A stretch of 64,000 bases of DNA from Megalonaias nervosa (GCA_016617855.1 JAECUM010005008.1:1-64000); one strand, 5' to 3'. Numbered from the stretch's first letter, positions 24,878-36,387 are shown. Notes: a model not told the origin generated them from the sequence alone. Made by a program: numbers and translations.

Positions 24878-26790
24878 CAAAAAAAAATATCGTATATCGT
24901 AGTCATTGAAAAAAAGACACAAACAATGAAAGGGAAATAAAAGTCTTTCACTAAACAGGGTTTTCCATTTCCATCCCTTGACGACATCATGTACTGTCAT
25001 CACTTATTCTCGCGGAACTAAACAAGAAACGAATCACAGATAATAAAAAATAAAAAAAAAAATAATAATTTACCTGCTAACGAAAGTTGCCGTACATGTT
25101 TATTATCTATCTCCAATCATGTGCACAGAAAATGTTGTAAATGATGCCAATTGTACAACAAACAAATATCCAATAGAACATACCGTGTACGGCAGTCTCG
25201 TATTTTTCGCGCCAAATGATGTAATCGCTGTACCTGGGCCCAAACAGGGTATGAAATGACCATGGTGTCAGTAATAACACACCAACCACATCCTCGTGCG
25301 TAGCATAAAACTTAAAATGAACAGTTTTCAAATATTAAATATTTACAATCGTTACACGAGTAAACCATTTTTATTTTTTTTTTATCAGTTATTCATTGTA
25401 GAGGTAGTGCGGACATCTGAAAACACGTTCTCTCCTCAGTACTGGAATTTATGCATAGTGAATCCACTACATTTAGTATAATTTACAATCATCAGCTTTT
25501 TGCAATTAATAAGCTACTCTGGATCGGTGACTTTTAACTTTTTCATACCTCTACTCTCAAACACATTGCTATTTTGTTTGTCAAAGGGTACCTGCTGTTT
25601 TATAGACGATTCAGATGATGGGGGGGGGGGATGAACCAAAATTTAAAAAATTCTTTGCAAAATGTCCTCTTCTTCATTTTAGTATATGGCTGACTGTGTT
25701 GCTTGAACATCTTTTATGGACCTGCTTCCAAAGGAATAGATCTGTACTTTCTAATGGCAGTTGTGATGCTTTCTGGAAACATCACTCTACCATTTTCACT
25801 CTTTAGTTCCCACTTTATTAAATATAAGAATTAATTACCTATTGCATATTCAATACAGGTTCTCTCATAATGTAACTTACATTATTTACCGGTATATTTC
25901 CATGTATATATTTTGACATATCATCAATTGTACCAATAGACAGTCATACACAATTGCAACATTCCTGGTTGGCGTCAAAGTTGCAAACCAAAGACACTTG
26001 GAGAGTTGTATTTTGGGGATACCTTTTATGGTTATTTTCTTATTTATTTCCAGAAAAGGAAATATTGTTGAAAAATGTTTATTAGCTAGGATCAAACACT
26101 TCTATTTAACAAAACTACCATTATATATGACCGGCAGATGGAGCAAGTATCTATCTAGAACAGAAGTTGTCAATACCACGAGAATAGGAAAAGCAGTATA
26201 TTAGGACAAATCACCGTCAAAAGGTGGTCGCTCTTGAGTACGATAATATCGTCTAGTTTGTTATTGGCTATAATCTTAAAAAATTTTCGTCACAAAAAAA
26301 GCCATTTTTTAAAACTGAAAAATATAAACCAGATAATACGTTTACAAAATTGCTTTGACACGGAAGCTGGAAGAAGAAATCGTGGGACAAGATAATGGCT
26401 GTTTTAGCATTACAAGCAATGGGGCGGATCAGACGGGGTGGGGTTGATGTACCACCCTACCCCCACCCCACACACAGAAAAAAGAAGAAAAAACACCCCC
26501 AAAAATATTGAGCGCGAAACAACCTAAAGTTTTCTATAATAAATTTTCTTAATACAGTGGCTACACTTATGCCTTGAAAACACTTAAAATGCAGAAGCTT
26601 TCGGGGACTTCGACCTCTGGGTCTCCACTTGGGATTCCATCCCACAGACCTACTTGCAAACTACTTTACCCCCACCCCCTCCCCAAAAGTTGGATGCGTT
26701 GAATGAATACTGTTCGACTTAAAGTTAACAGGAAATGATGTATGGAATTATTACAGCCCGTGTAAGAGATACTTTCTTTACCAATTTTAA
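24878..26790. other. Non-coding stretch
   Basis: No supported gene. The minus-strand frame at 25,107-25,331 has a plausible amino-acid mix but no domain I recognise and no clear splice context. A short G run occurs near 25,620. Confidence 0.45.
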
Positions 26791-26799
26791 GAGGGGTCC

Positions 26800-26865
26800 A
26801 TGGCTGGCCGATTGGTCTAAAGCGTTCGCCTTTACCGATCACTGCCATATCATTGTTGTCCACGA
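26800..26865 (+). mobile_element. SINE head fragment
   Basis: Plus-strand ggccgattggtctaaagcg followed by ttcgcctttaccgatcactg matches the tRNA-like head of the SINE at 24.4-24.9 kb. Only the first 60 or so bases remain. Confidence 0.6.
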
Positions 26866-27070
26866 AAGTTAGTGTAAGTTATACAGGTCATGCAAGCTTT
26901 CTGAACTGACTATTCAGTAATGGGCGTCATTTGTCAGAATTTGCGCATACCATTTAAATGGCAAGTATTTTCTTTATTTGGAACCCCATACATTTATATT
27001 GCTTTGGAATGTCATTGTTAACACGCACAGAGAAATACTTACAGCAGAATCAATGCTAAATCCATCTTTG

Positions 27071-27560
27071 CTAGCCAAGGTTCCGATAACACTCTCGACA
27101 CCTTGCCGGATCGAACAGATATATTGGTGCTTTGTCCTAGCGACATGTATTGGATTTCATTAGTTGCCTCCCTTGGCCTGTAATGCCGACTAACCAATAA
27201 TGTCATGCATAGTACATCGGTCGAAAACGGTGGAGGCAATTGACCTAAAAACGATACTTTGCAAGTTTAACATCAAAAGTGTGACTATGTACCAGAGGGA
27301 AGCAATTACAGGTGTATTTGAGTGAAAGGTATTTGTGCTAACACGGACCGGCACTGAAAAATTGCTTAGTTATCAGTCCATTCTAGTTGTGTGCTCACAT
27401 GTCTCGGTCACATAAGAACAGCGTTCAAATTTGAACAACTTAATTTTGATTGGATGCGGTGGCTTTATCCAGTGAAATTTACAGACCTGAAGCATAGAAA
27501 TGTCTGCTCGTTACGCCAAGGTGTAGATAAGGTTATCGGAACCTTGGCTAGCGAAGATGT
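27071..27560. repeat. Inverted repeat, arms about 45-50 bp
   Basis: The arm at about 27,071-27,118 (tagccaaggttccgataac then gacaccttgcc) is the diverged reverse complement of about 27,509-27,556 (gccaaggtgtaga then ggttatcggaaccttggcta). A second, smaller inverted pair (ttgcctccc/ggtggaggcaa, about 27,163 and 27,228) lies inside. This suggests a foldback or decayed TIR element of about 490 bp with no coding content. Confidence 0.65.
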
Positions 27561-28109
27561 GCTAGATCATGTGGACATATTTAGATGAAGTTAACCGAAA
27601 GGTGCAAAACAGGACGAACGGACTGAATGTAGCGTTGTCATGTCACAGTGAAAGCTGCGAGTGTTGAAAACAAATTCATTCCATCAGTGGCGTACTAAGG
27701 AGGTTGCTAGGGGGCGGTCCGTCCCGGGTGACTGCCAGAAATGGGGTGGGGATGCCATCGGGAGAGTTGAAATACCAGTACAAGCTTTCAAACCAAATGA
27801 AAAATTCGCCAAAGTAAAAGTTATTTCCAGTTTGATTATGACAGCATTGTACTGTTTGAAAATCTACTTGCAAACATAATATATTTTTCTGTGTGTTTGC
27901 ATTTTAAAATTATTTGTGAGGGTGCCAAACGAAGGATCCGCCCCGATTGCCAGATACATGCATGCTATCCAGTTCTTTGTTATGACAGACCTGGAGTTCT
28001 CTTTCTTGACCCAGTTTAGCACCTGGCTACCATTGTAACAGTCGCTAGCAATCAATATTTTCATCTGGAAGTTTTGTTTTGTGGTTTTTTTTTTTGGGGG
28101 GGGAGAGGG

Positions 28110-28297
28110 CAGTGCCGGATTAAACCCTATGGAGGCCCCTAGGCAGTCGAAATCTCGGGGCCCCCCTCGCAAATTATGTCCTAATACGTCAAGATCAAAT
28201 CAATTCAATATTATTTTGATCCGTTGTCGCGGGGCCCCTAAAAGGCGCGGGGCCCATAGCCCGGTGCCAACTCTGCCTATTGGGTAATCTGGCACTG
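28110..28297. mobile_element. hAT-type MITE (188 bp)
   Basis: The ends cagtgccggattaaacc and gggtaatctggcactg form TIRs related to those of the MITE at 24,551. The 8-bp flanks ggagaggg (28,102-28,109) and ggaggggg (28,298-28,305) differ at one base. The interior is rich in GGGGCCCC-type palindromes. No coding capacity. Confidence 0.85.
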
Positions 28298-28464
28298 GGA
28301 GGGGGTTATGGCATTTAAGGTGCAAAGCCTTCAACATTCAGGCTTGAATAGGCTTTGTTTAATCTATTTTATTATTCAAATTTTAAAACAATTAAAATTT
28401 AATTTAATTTAAGTAAATGCTCCTGCATGACCTGTATAACTTTTACGGCCTAAGGACGTATGTG

Positions 28465-28600
28465 AGAAAACTTGCCACTAAATTCCCGTGGTCGGTGGTT
28501 CTTACTGGGTTTTCCAGGGGCCTTCCTACACCGGATATACTAGCCACCATGTGTAACCTATTATGCGCTGAAAAATGGCGTTTTAACAAACATATTTTTT
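28465..28600 (+). mobile_element. SINE 3' fragment
   Basis: ggtggttcttactgggt, then gcgctgaaaaatggcgtttt, match the body and 3' region of the tRNA SINEs at 22.1 and 24.4 kb. The tRNA-like head is missing. Confidence 0.65.
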
Positions 28601-29403
28601 AAAAAATCTTACCCATTTTAGGCTATCTACATTAAATTCAGTTTTATATGCATCACCAGATACGATTCATAATTCCAAATGAAACCAACAGTAAGATTCA
28701 TTATAAAACCCCGCGATGGCATGTGCTCATTTCGTTGCTTACAATTCTCCAGCTAATCATATATGTATTATATAATCCAATATTTATGTACGAGTTTTAT
28801 GACAAGTATAAGCAACGATACGAGCCCCTGTGGGTTCAGTGGTAACGCCAAGCGAAAGAGCTGCAGCGTCGGTTCTAAGCACCAACAACATTAGCATGGT
28901 TTGCCGTACAAATTGCAATTTCAACTGACTTACCTATTTATTGAATTATCACTAAAGCTGCATAAAACATTTCCGCATTTTGGTCATGTTCTTCCTTGAA
29001 GGGTCAGTTGGCAGTTACATTCAAATTTGGGGATCCCAATTGTGCTAAAAATAGCGTTAAATTTCCGGAATGTTGTCGTGGTTACATCTGACTGCTATGG
29101 ATGAAAGCGAGAAATTGCACATCCTTCATTAATGTCTAGAGACTAGCTGAGGAATGACTGCAAGCTGCAAACATTTCACCGCTTTAATCTTGCATTACAT
29201 ATATACGAATTGATATGAATCCATTAAAATCTCTGGAAGAGGTTGGTATGGTCTTTTTCTCTCTTATTACTTCGCACACCACCTTCTTAAGCTGCTTCAT
29301 CAGAATAAACTACGACCATCATCATCATCATCATCATTATTTAAGATACAGTGTGACTGTACACCTGGCGAAGATCAAGCTCGACGTAATGAAGTAATTA
29401 ATA
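28601..29403. other. Non-coding host flank
   Basis: No supported gene. A short CAT/ATC microsatellite is at 29,317-29,338. The sequence immediately left of element B is the host target site. Confidence 0.5.
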
Positions 29404-29408
29404 GTAAA

Positions 29409-29822
29409 GCAGCAGGATGGGGTAGACCGACCCCCCCCCCCCAAAAAAAATGGCGGTCGACAAATTTTGTTACCCATCAATAAACCTTCCATTGTGGAAT
29501 CAGACGCTTTTATGAACACGAGAAAACATAAATTTGCGAATGACCTAAATTTATACGAGACTCACAGAGCCACCATACTGTAATCTGACCTAAAACAAAA
29601 TAGCAAAAGGAAGGGGGTGGGGTCATTCGGCTAGGGGAGGCCAGACATAGGTGAAAAATATGACGCAAAAGAAAAATACATTGAACCGTTGGAATGACCA
29701 ACGCATGGTAATATGAACTGTATGTGACACATCATAATGTTTTTTATGTGCTATAAAATGTGAATATTTTTTTTTTTTTTTTATATATTTTAGTCAAAAT
29801 ATCAACAAATCATGACATAGCA
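29409..29822 (+). repeat. Left terminal inverted repeat of element B
   Basis: About 414 bp, matching in inverse orientation 59,893-60,294. Shared landmarks are the agcagcagga terminus, ggcggtcgaca/tgtcggccgcc, cataaatttgcgaatgacc, atgaccaacgcatggtaata, and atcaacaaatcatgacata at the inner end. The arms differ by point changes and homopolymer lengths. Open frames inside are not genes. Confidence 0.9.
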
Positions 29823-29969
29823 AAGGGAGAACAGAAGAATATTTTGTTTCTCGTAATATCGTTTAAGCGCATATTTTCGTCCGACGTAAGACACACATAA
29901 CTTGGTCTTTCCCTTAACCCCCACCCTACACGTCAGACGTGGTTGTGGTACAGTACCGCCACGGCGAAC
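29823..29969. other. Element B interior left of the element A insertion
   Basis: About 147 bp of B lies between its left TIR and the GCTGG target site of element A. No coding sequence is visible. B resumes after 46,501. Confidence 0.7.
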
Positions 29970-29974
29970 GCTGG

Positions 29975-30688
29975 AGCAGCAGGGAGGGTGAACAGACCAT
30001 TTTGTTTGGAGACCTTATTTATGAAAAATAAATCTTCCTACGAAAATGAAATCTCAAGGTCAATAATGTTAAACCAGGTATCACGGTACCAATTGTTTTT
30101 CCATAGACCTTAATGCTAATGTCTGGGGAAATAAATATATTTTCTATCCTAACTGAGCATGCATGTCACACACTTTTCTAGAGAGCAGTGTTAGATTTTC
30201 AATTTGACAATGACAGAACCAGGTACTCCATTGCATTTAAGAGAGATAACTCTGCTGGAACTAGACAGGGGTATGAGTTATCTAGTCACAACAGACACAT
30301 TTTCAGTCATGTGTACCATATTTTCAAAAAATCATGAAAAATACAAAATATGATCTAGATAGGAATTAACATAATCTCACATGTTGCCAAGAGGCTCAAC
30401 TTTTTTTAAGCCTAACAGACAGTACAACTCTTACATAATGCACCAATCACAGCTAGTGTTATTTATTTCTGAATACAATGTTCCTACACCTTAAGCTCCA
30501 CCCACCTGGACTTGCGCAATTGGTACCGTTATACCACCAAAACCTCTGTCAGGCCATGAGATTTCTCTAATTGGGTTAGCTCATTTTGTTACATCATCAC
30601 TGACGCGCATTTTTATTTTATGGGGTGTTTTGTTTACGTGCTGGTCACTCAACGCTGGTCTTTCGCCCTCCCTGCTGCTATAATTAAC
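29975..30688 (+). repeat. Left TIR of element A, split by a MITE
   Basis: Without the 459-bp MITE and its 4-bp duplication the repeat is about 251 bp and matches 46,248-46,496 in inverse orientation. The outer end is agcagcagggagggtgaac. The inner end (30,666-30,682) is gccctccctgctgctat, the inverse of the outer terminus, so the TIR itself is a palindrome-ended unit. Confidence 0.9.
30077..30535. mobile_element. MITE (459 bp) inserted in element A's left TIR
   Basis: The ends ggtatcacggtaccaattg and caattggtaccgttatacc are 19-bp inverted repeats with one mismatch. The flanking acca (30,073-30,076 and 30,536-30,539) is a 4-bp duplication. The right TIR of A preserves the empty site, proving the insertion. 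It is non-coding. A 4-bp duplication excludes hAT (8 bp) and Tc1/mariner (TA). I cannot assign the superfamily. Confidence 0.92.
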
Positions 30689-31358
30689 CAAAAATTTTAT
30701 CCAGACCTATACGATACCTAGATCTTGGGTCATGTAAATTCATCGTTATAAATCCGAACGGAATAGCTTGTGCTTTTGAAAAGAAGTTTTTAAACTTAAT
30801 CATGTCCATGTCCCCTGAACACCAAGTATAATAAATATTTTGTAAAGTATAATTATCTACTCCATTAAACACAATTAAGATATTACAATTATCTCTGATC
30901 ACTTTTGGAATTTGTGTGTATTTCTGAGTTAAATAAATCACGTCTGTATTTTTGTGACGGCCTCGCGAAAATATCCGAGCTGGATTTGATTGTTTGTCCA
31001 GCATTACATCATCGTATACTACGAGATTATTGATACATCCATCAAGATCATCTATGGATGGAGCTTCATCGATATCGGTAATGAAATCAATAACATCATT
31101 ATCTTTATCAGGACACGTCAGCGACTTTGCATTTTCATTAAAATCTTTAAGTACTTCGTAACATCGTTGATCATCTACAGATGGTGCTACTAAATATAAT
31201 TTATCCCACTTGAGCCATCGCATTATCAGATTAAGTAATAATTGCGTTTTACCAGACCCAGATGGGCCAAGTATAATTGCTCTGATGGAATTTGGTAGCG
31301 CTGGATGATGTTTGACTGGCTCTTGTTTTCGTGTCGCTGAGAATTCAATTATATCCAT
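30684..31358 (-). CDS. A32-like genome-packaging ATPase (element A)
   Basis: This 224-residue P-loop ATPase is of the FtsK-HerA/A32 type that pumps DNA into double-jelly-roll capsids. Walker A is GPSGSGKT (31-38). Walker B is NNLVVYDD (110-117), hydrophobic then acidic. A third conserved segment, GRHKNTDVIYLTQ, resembles the family's sensor motif. Length fits viral packaging ATPases. The frame is intact. Its homologue in B is at 51,644-52,298, broken. It is the leftmost gene of A and diverges from the zinc-ribbon/PLA2 gene, so the 13-bp gap at 31,359-31,370 must hold or adjoin both starts. Confidence 0.92.
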   Translation of the reverse strand: MDIIEFSATRKQEPVKHHPALPNSIRAIILGPSGSGKTQLLLNLIMRWLKWDKLYLVAPSVDDQRCYEVLKDFNENAKSLTCPDKDNDVIDFITDIDEAPSIDDLDGCINNLVVYDDVMLDKQSNPARIFSRGRHKNTDVIYLTQKYTQIPKVIRDNCNILIVFNGVDNYTLQNIYYTWCSGDMDMIKFKNFFSKAQAIPFGFITMNLHDPRSRYRIGLDKIFG

Positions 31359-31370
31359 ATAATAAATAAT

Positions 31371-31875
31371 ATGGATTTATATTGTGTTCGCTGTAGAACA
31401 CCCACCCATACCAGTGGATTAATGACAATAATAACAAAAAAATAACAGGCGCGCACTTACAGGCAAGTGTGTGAAATGTGGTACAAAAAAATACAAATTT
31501 GTATCATCGACAAAGACAGGTGGAGATATTGCTGCTTCGTTAGGTAAATTACCAGGAGCTCCGTGGGCAAAGTATCCTGGTGAGAAACATTTACTTGGAT
31601 ATAATTATTGTGGTCCAGGAACCCGACCTGATATTCGACTTGACGAACGAGATCAACCAAGACCTGGAGAGTATCCAATAAATGCGATTGATCAAGCATG
31701 TCACGTTCATGATGTCGCGTATAAAAATCCAAATTTGCAACAACGACATATTGCAGATGTAAAGCTGATTCACGAATTAAATTCCATAAAAAATAAATCT
31801 CTCAGAGAAAAACTTGCTAGCTTCCTAGCAAAATCTGCTATGAAAGGTAAACTAGTGCTAGGAGCTGGTAATTAA
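31371..31875 (+). pseudogene. Zinc-ribbon plus phospholipase A2 protein, frameshifted (element A)
   Basis: An N-terminal zinc-ribbon begins YCVRC at 31,371 and its second pair is KCVKCG-like near 31,470, in a different frame after an early stop. It is followed by a PLA2 module with the calcium-loop motif YNYCGPG and the catalytic pair in ACHVHDVAY (His-Asp; residues 80-81 of the open frame starting 31,471). The motif pair resembles the PLA2 domain of parvovirus VP1, which breaches endosomal membranes; comparable domains are known in some Polinton-like elements. Element B has the same order in one gene (51,130-51,614), supporting a real fusion. In A the ribbon is broken but the PLA2 part is intact. 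Confidence 0.8.
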
Positions 31876-31893
31876 TCATTGATAACTATTATA

Positions 31894-32889
31894 ATGGAAT
31901 CTGTTTCTTATAGCCCAAGAGGATATTGGAGAGGCAAAGCAGCAATTAGTAAACTTGCTGAAGTAGCAAAAGTCTCACGTGCTGTTGTTGCAGCGTGGTA
32001 AGCACGACAGGCAATATGGCAAATTTATCTGCCACCACCTAAAAAAATTCAATATGCACATTTTGATGTCAGTACTCCCAATGAAGTTCATCAAGCAGAT
32101 ATTTTGTTTTTACCACATGATACCATTAAAATTGGTAGACGTCAATCGCGCACATACAAATACGCGTTAACTGTCGTTGACGTTGCAAGTAGATATAAAG
32201 AAGCATGACCACTGTCAACAAAGACAGCAACTAAAGTTGCATCTGCGTTTGAACGAATTTATCAACGAGGATCCGGACCATAAGGTGGTCTATGATGGCC
32301 ACAGTTGCTACAGGTTGATCCTGGCAAAGAATTTCTTGGTGCAGTATCATCGTTGATGATAAAACATAACGTTAAAATCAGACGAGGACACACTGAAATT
32401 CATCGTGATCAGGCAATCGTTGAACGATTTAATCGAACACTTGCTGAGCGGTTATTTGGATATCAATATGCAAAGGAAATATCCACTGACTTTAAGTCAA
32501 TGGAGAGATCTCGTGAATGGGTTGCAAGGTTACCAAGTGTGATAGCTGCGTTAAATAATGAAATTACTCGTGCAACTTCTATGAAACCTTTTAATGCGAT
32601 CACAAAAAATATATACCAATACGCATATGTGAATCTTCCTCTCAACCAGTACTAGGTAATGTTACCGTAAGATATTTATATGAACCTGATGAACTTGAAA
32701 GAGGTAAAAAAAAAGAGCAACTGATCCTATCTGGAGTGTGACCACACATAAAATTTCCAGCGTGGTAAGGTCCACAGGTAGACCTGCAATCTACAGATTA
32801 GATTCAACTGCTCCTCAACGTGGATTTGTACGCGAACAATTACAAATAATTCCTAAAGACACACAATTACCACCGCGTTCACTTTTGTA
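31894..32889 (+). pseudogene. Retroviral-type (rve) integrase with in-frame stops (element A)
   Basis: The frame runs from Met at 31,894 to a stop at 32,887-32,889 with about four internal stops (near 31,999, 32,206, 32,281 and 32,293) and a frame change near 32,655. The DDE core is visible: first Asp in HQADILFLPHD, second in QVDPGKEFLG, and Glu in AIVERFNRTLAER about 35 residues later. The C-terminal VRYLYEP-type domain follows. This enzyme inserts the linear genome and makes the short target duplication. It converges with the polymerase gene and overlaps its end by about 11 bp. The most damaged gene of A, it may have decayed first after integration. Confidence 0.9.
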
Positions 32890-35800
32890 AACTTGCACCA
32901 GGGCGTCCAGCGCCCCGACGTTGATTACATTCAAGACAGGTCAGCATCACATTTTCGCTTGTGTGACCAAGACTACTATTAATTCTATCAACGGTAAATT
33001 GTCTTGGATTATTATCTGAATACTGCCACAACATTACTGCGTTACAATTCGCACAATGATTATTCTGTCTTTGTTTTAGCGTTATAATAAATTCAGCATC
33101 CATATCAAAGTCGCGATTATTTTTTTTGTCACATTGCTTATAGCTCGCTGATTTTTTCTTGATGTCGACAAAGTTGTTAGTGATTTCTTCGGTTATTACG
33201 CAATCCATGATAACCCTGTGCAGTTGAGATATTCTTCTGACTCGAGACACTGCAAGATAAACTAAATTTGACCACTCAATACGATCATCGACAATCCAAA
33301 TATTTGTATCAGTAATAGTTAATCCCTGTGACGAGTGAATCGTTATAGCGTATCCTAACGTCCACTGCGATTTATCCATACTCAACGCGCTCTCAACAAC
33401 ATCAACAACAACTAAAACAGTATCATTTAGCACAAGATTTTGTATTCCACCACCAGGAATCTCAACATCAACATTCTGTCGTCGAGTATCTGCTGGGCGA
33501 TAACATAATGGTACAGGTAGATTTGAAAATTTTTCTTTATGTAACGTAAATAATTGTTGTTGAAGTGTATCGCGAACTATTTTTCTACTTGCAACTATCA
33601 AATCAGCAGGTCTCCATAAATTCCAAAAATCATTCATAGGAGTTTCTGGAATTACTTTCCGCATTATCTCACACTGTATTTTATCTGGCTGTAGTCTTAT
33701 TAACTTTTTAAACTCTTTTAGTGATTTATCAATAGCTCTATGGTCATCAGTTATTTCTTCGTAATAATCTACAAATGTTTTCAGCCACTCATGTGGAGAC
33801 GATCCAATAAAAGGTGGTGGTTGACCATGATCGCCACACATTATCACAGCAGAATTCTTCAATAACAGCCAATCAAGAAAAATATTTAATACCTCCAGCG
33901 ACTCCGTGCAAATCTCGTCCCAGATAATAGTTTTAGGAATGTATTTCTCACCCATCCTCGATAGAGTCCATGTGTCTTCGCACCATCTGAAGAAACTATG
34001 ATAAGTTTGAGATTTGATTCCTCGTTCTTTTATTTCTCTGGCGATTTTATGTGTCGGTGTCAAAACAATCATATCTGAACAATTATTAAATAATTTAATC
34101 GAGCGTGTTATTTTACCTGAACCACCACACCCATTAAGATAAACGGTTTTATGTCTAGCCACAGGATCATATACAGATGGCAACAGCGCAGTTGTCGATG
34201 ACAAGTCTGATATTTGATTATTCTTGTAATATATTTCCTTAATTTCAACGTTGGCAGATTCAGAATAACTAAGTATATCTTCATGTTTTATTCTCCATTC
34301 GCCCCATGATGTATGATTGTTAATATGCAATTGTTTTAACAAATCCGCATATTTTTTATTTATATAAAATGAATCTGTCGCAACTCTGACTGCAATCAGA
34401 GGAAATCTGTTTATCATTGATAATAGATTTATCGAAACGTACGCGAGCATCGAAGATCTTAAATGAGTAAACTGCGGTGACTTGCCATCAGTATAGCTCA
34501 CAATTGTACCTAATTTAGTTCCGTGTGATAAATAAGCATTACTTCGACTTATAAACGTGTTTTTCTCCGTTGTATCAGCAATTATAAAATCGAGTTCAGC
34601 ATCGTCCATAATTAATCTTGTACAATGTCGTTTATGATCATATGATCCTCCTTGCGTAAATTTACCGATTATTTTTCTGCCGAGATCTTTTGCAAGTTTC
34701 TCATCGTGTTTTTTCCTGCATTTACGTATATTATTAGTAATTTTAACAATATCATCGTTAAGCTCAGGAAAATCTCTCCTAACATCATTAATATTAAATA
34801 TATCTTGTTTCTGCACGCGGTATGATATAATTGCTTCACTTACTTTTAACGATATTAAAATTCCAGCATCAAGTATGCACTGTAATAGTACTATTAGAGA
34901 CCAACATTTTTCTGAAAAATGTCTTCCAAACCACGCATAAACAATCGGATGGAGATCCCCGTAAAACTCGAACGACTCTATACAGGCGAATCCGGTTAAG
35001 TCAAAATCTGGCAAGGGTCCGTTTATCGCAACTCTGGTCATCTCGTGTGTCGGATGTCCAAATCTCTTAAAGTATTCAGAACATTCTCCGTATCCAAGAA
35101 AACATCCAGGATAACATGCTACCATATCAACTGAGATAACGTCTCTATAATCGTATTTAGTATTCCATAATCCACCGTGTCCGTATTCCACACAACTGTG
35201 TTGCACATCTTCAAGAAATTCCAATCGTGTCGGTTTCCATGAATTTTTCTCCTGATCAGCGTGAGCAGCAACTGATGGAATGGTAAAACAATTATTCAGT
35301 AATTGTCCAACCTTAATATCATCAGAGGTATATTTTAATGCAAGATTTTTCATTTCTTCGTGGAGAGATTCTGTACGATGAATATCACCATTAGACCGTA
35401 CAAACTGATCATGATAATCATATTCCTAACTTTGAAACAGCCAAACAGATACAGGGTCAATTTTACTGATATTCCTGATAAAATCAAATATATGACCATT
35501 ATAAAATTTAACCGTTCTGTCTCGTGGAAATATTGTTACTGCCACAGTCCATGCATGTGCGTTATGATCAATAATATCTATCGAAGCTCCTCTTGATTCA
35601 TATTTCGGTTTGTACAAAATCTCTCCGGTTAACGTCTTCACTGTTATTGGGAATTTTAATTTCCTTTCCAGCTCAGCAACGTCGCTGATAGACGCTCCGG
35701 TATCTTGAATTGCTTCTGCCCACGTATTTATTTTTTACGTCGTAAATCTGTTAAACCGTTTCCGCGTATCGCGTTTGTGAAGTATTCTATAACTCGTTCA

Positions 35801-36336
35801 GCTGCACAATTTATCCTTGACAGTTTCATAGATTTCAGATCATTAACGTTAGGTTTATTATTTAACGGATATATTGCGTATACAACCGCAGTCACGGGGT
35901 ACTCTCGTTCACAATACGGTTTGTCAATACCAGTCAGTATTCCTGGTTTGAAATTTTTACCGAGAACAATATTATTTCCTGACTGCATGCGGACAGAATC
36001 ACGTTTGTCACGGATAATCCAAGTGTCGTCGTCTGTGTTTACAATAAATTTTATTAAAATAAAATATCTTTGAACATCAAGGTAGTCAATAATCTCTCTT
36101 CCTCGTTTGTCATTCATTACTTCGACAGTATTTCCGATTCTGAATGTCGACCACACATGAGCCGCTCCATCGTCGCGAAATTCCTTCTTGGCTTCACGGA
36201 GACGTTTAGTTATATCCTTATTCGCTAAAGCCAGATATTGCATCGAAAAACTAAATTTATATTTCTGCAGTCTGTCAAGATCAAATCTAGCTCCCGCCAA
36301 AACGGCGGAAGGTTCAATTGTGGATAATTCCTGCAT
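32879..36336 (-). pseudogene. PolB - SF1 helicase - HNH fusion protein (element A)
   Basis: About 1,150 codons, broken by a frameshift in an A run near 35,730 and one TAG near 35,425. Below 35,353 it is open for 824 codons. The N-terminal part (from Met 36,336) matches the leading region of type-2 (protein-primed) family B polymerases. In the 824-residue frame: a motif A-like VDMVACYP (75-82), a motif B-like IGKFTQGGS (229-237), and a motif C-like VATDS (324-328, without the usual first Asp). SF1 helicase motifs follow: GCGGSGK (408-414), IIWDE (476-480), GDHGQPPPF (507-515), TIHSSQG (671-677), YLAVSRVRR (699-707). The HNH domain is at 765-815 (HCANC, DRI, CLECN). It would replicate the element genome. 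Walker A ends in Ile, not Ser/Thr. Confidence 0.88.
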
Positions 36337-36387
36337 TATTATAATTAAGACAAATATATATTTAAATTGAATTTTAATTATGTATAT

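Noticed and set aside
25107..25331. 74-codon minus-strand frame with an aromatic-rich sequence
   Set aside because: No recognised domain, no homologue in the window and no clear splice signals.
29452..29701. Open frames in the TIRs of element B
   Set aside because: Not conserved between the two TIR copies, and interrupted in the other arm.
31471..31773. Minus-strand frames over the PLA2 gene and other antisense frames within element genes
   Set aside because: Shadows of real genes; no domain, and not conserved between A and B.
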